Shown piece by piece: positions 63,907-64,000 of a DNA stretch of 64,000 bases (its first letter is position 1; every line of letters starts with the position of its first letter). The notes beneath the pieces were generated by a model. That model did no database searches and was not told the origin of the DNA. It was given only the letters and a program-made list of their open reading frames with translations. Both the position numbers and the translations under genes were made by a program. Source of the stretch: Ahaetulla prasina (lineage: Eukaryota > Chordata > Lepidosauria > Squamata > Colubridae). The DNA is taken from assembly GCF_028640845.1 (NCBI RefSeq), contig NC_080542.1:137570346-137634345 (forward strand), given 5' to 3'.

Positions 63907-64000
63907 AAGATAGATAATTTCTTAGTCACTTTTTGGATGGCTTCTCAATAGAAGAGGTAGATTATAAAAGATTGCATAAATATATAATTCCCTGACATTC

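Noticed and set aside
1..64000. CRISPR arrays, bacterial operons, riboswitches or phage genes
   Set aside because: None seen. Repeats are microsatellites and eukaryotic transposons, with no spacer-repeat pattern.

Overview
This window looks like squamate reptile genomic DNA, most likely from an advanced snake. The basis is the combination of elements: LINEs whose 3' tails run into (AATAG)n arrays (the pattern I know as 'Snake1'), CR1, BovB and L1 LINEs, tRNA-headed SINEs with a BovB-like end, Penelope-like elements (PLEs), a Ty3/Gypsy retrotransposon, Tc1/mariner and many small hAT elements. I recognise no host protein-coding exon, rRNA gene, functional tRNA gene or CRISPR array. It reads as an intergenic or intronic repeat landscape with stretches of unassigned single-copy sequence.

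Layout. 0-3 kb: a head-to-head pair of PLE 3' ends, then a 5'-truncated LINE with an ATTCT array. 3-9.4 kb: a tRNA-SINE split by a 1.46-kb hAT-like foldback element; an old PLE broken by a SINE and a LINE piece; and a 1,671-bp near-identical tandem duplication. 9.4-15.3 kb: unassigned DNA, a LINE fragment, a SINE and two mariner-type MITEs. 15.7-17.2 kb: a nearly intact Tc1-like transposon with DD37E spacing. 18.5-20.5 kb: a LINE broken by a 1-kb hAT element and a 5'-truncated L1. 26-27.7 kb: a 678-bp tandem duplication of SINE plus hAT. 28.5-33 kb: a SINE, an LTR-like piece, and a PLE with a hammerhead-like motif and a nested LINE. 33.0-37.7 kb: a complete but dead minus-strand Gypsy element with 188-bp LTRs. 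37.7-44.9 kb: PLE reverse transcriptase, L1, hAT and minus-strand CR1 fragments. 44.9-49.5 kb: a CR1 LINE whose 5' part is tandemly duplicated (1,276 bp). 50.5-56.3 kb: a SINE, hAT MITEs (two side by side), an internally deleted BovB and a GC-rich TIR element. 57-61.4 kb: a cluster of one hAT MITE family with 8-bp target duplications. 61.5-64 kb: old LINE remnants and tetranucleotide arrays.

The genes present are all transposon genes. The best preserved is the Tc1-like transposase (one in-frame stop and one lost catalytic Asp visible). The Gypsy gag-pro-pol has several stops and frameshifts, and CR1 covers endonuclease to RT in broken frames. The non-autonomous parts depend on such proteins: SINE tails match LINE tails in the same window, and one hAT TIR recurs on small and larger elements. 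Nesting and target-site duplications allow relative dating. I found no convincing new biological system. The most interesting items are the PLE hammerhead-like motifs and inverted arrangement, the DD37E transposon, the CR1-internal duplication with unevenly placed mismatches, and the hAT family cluster.
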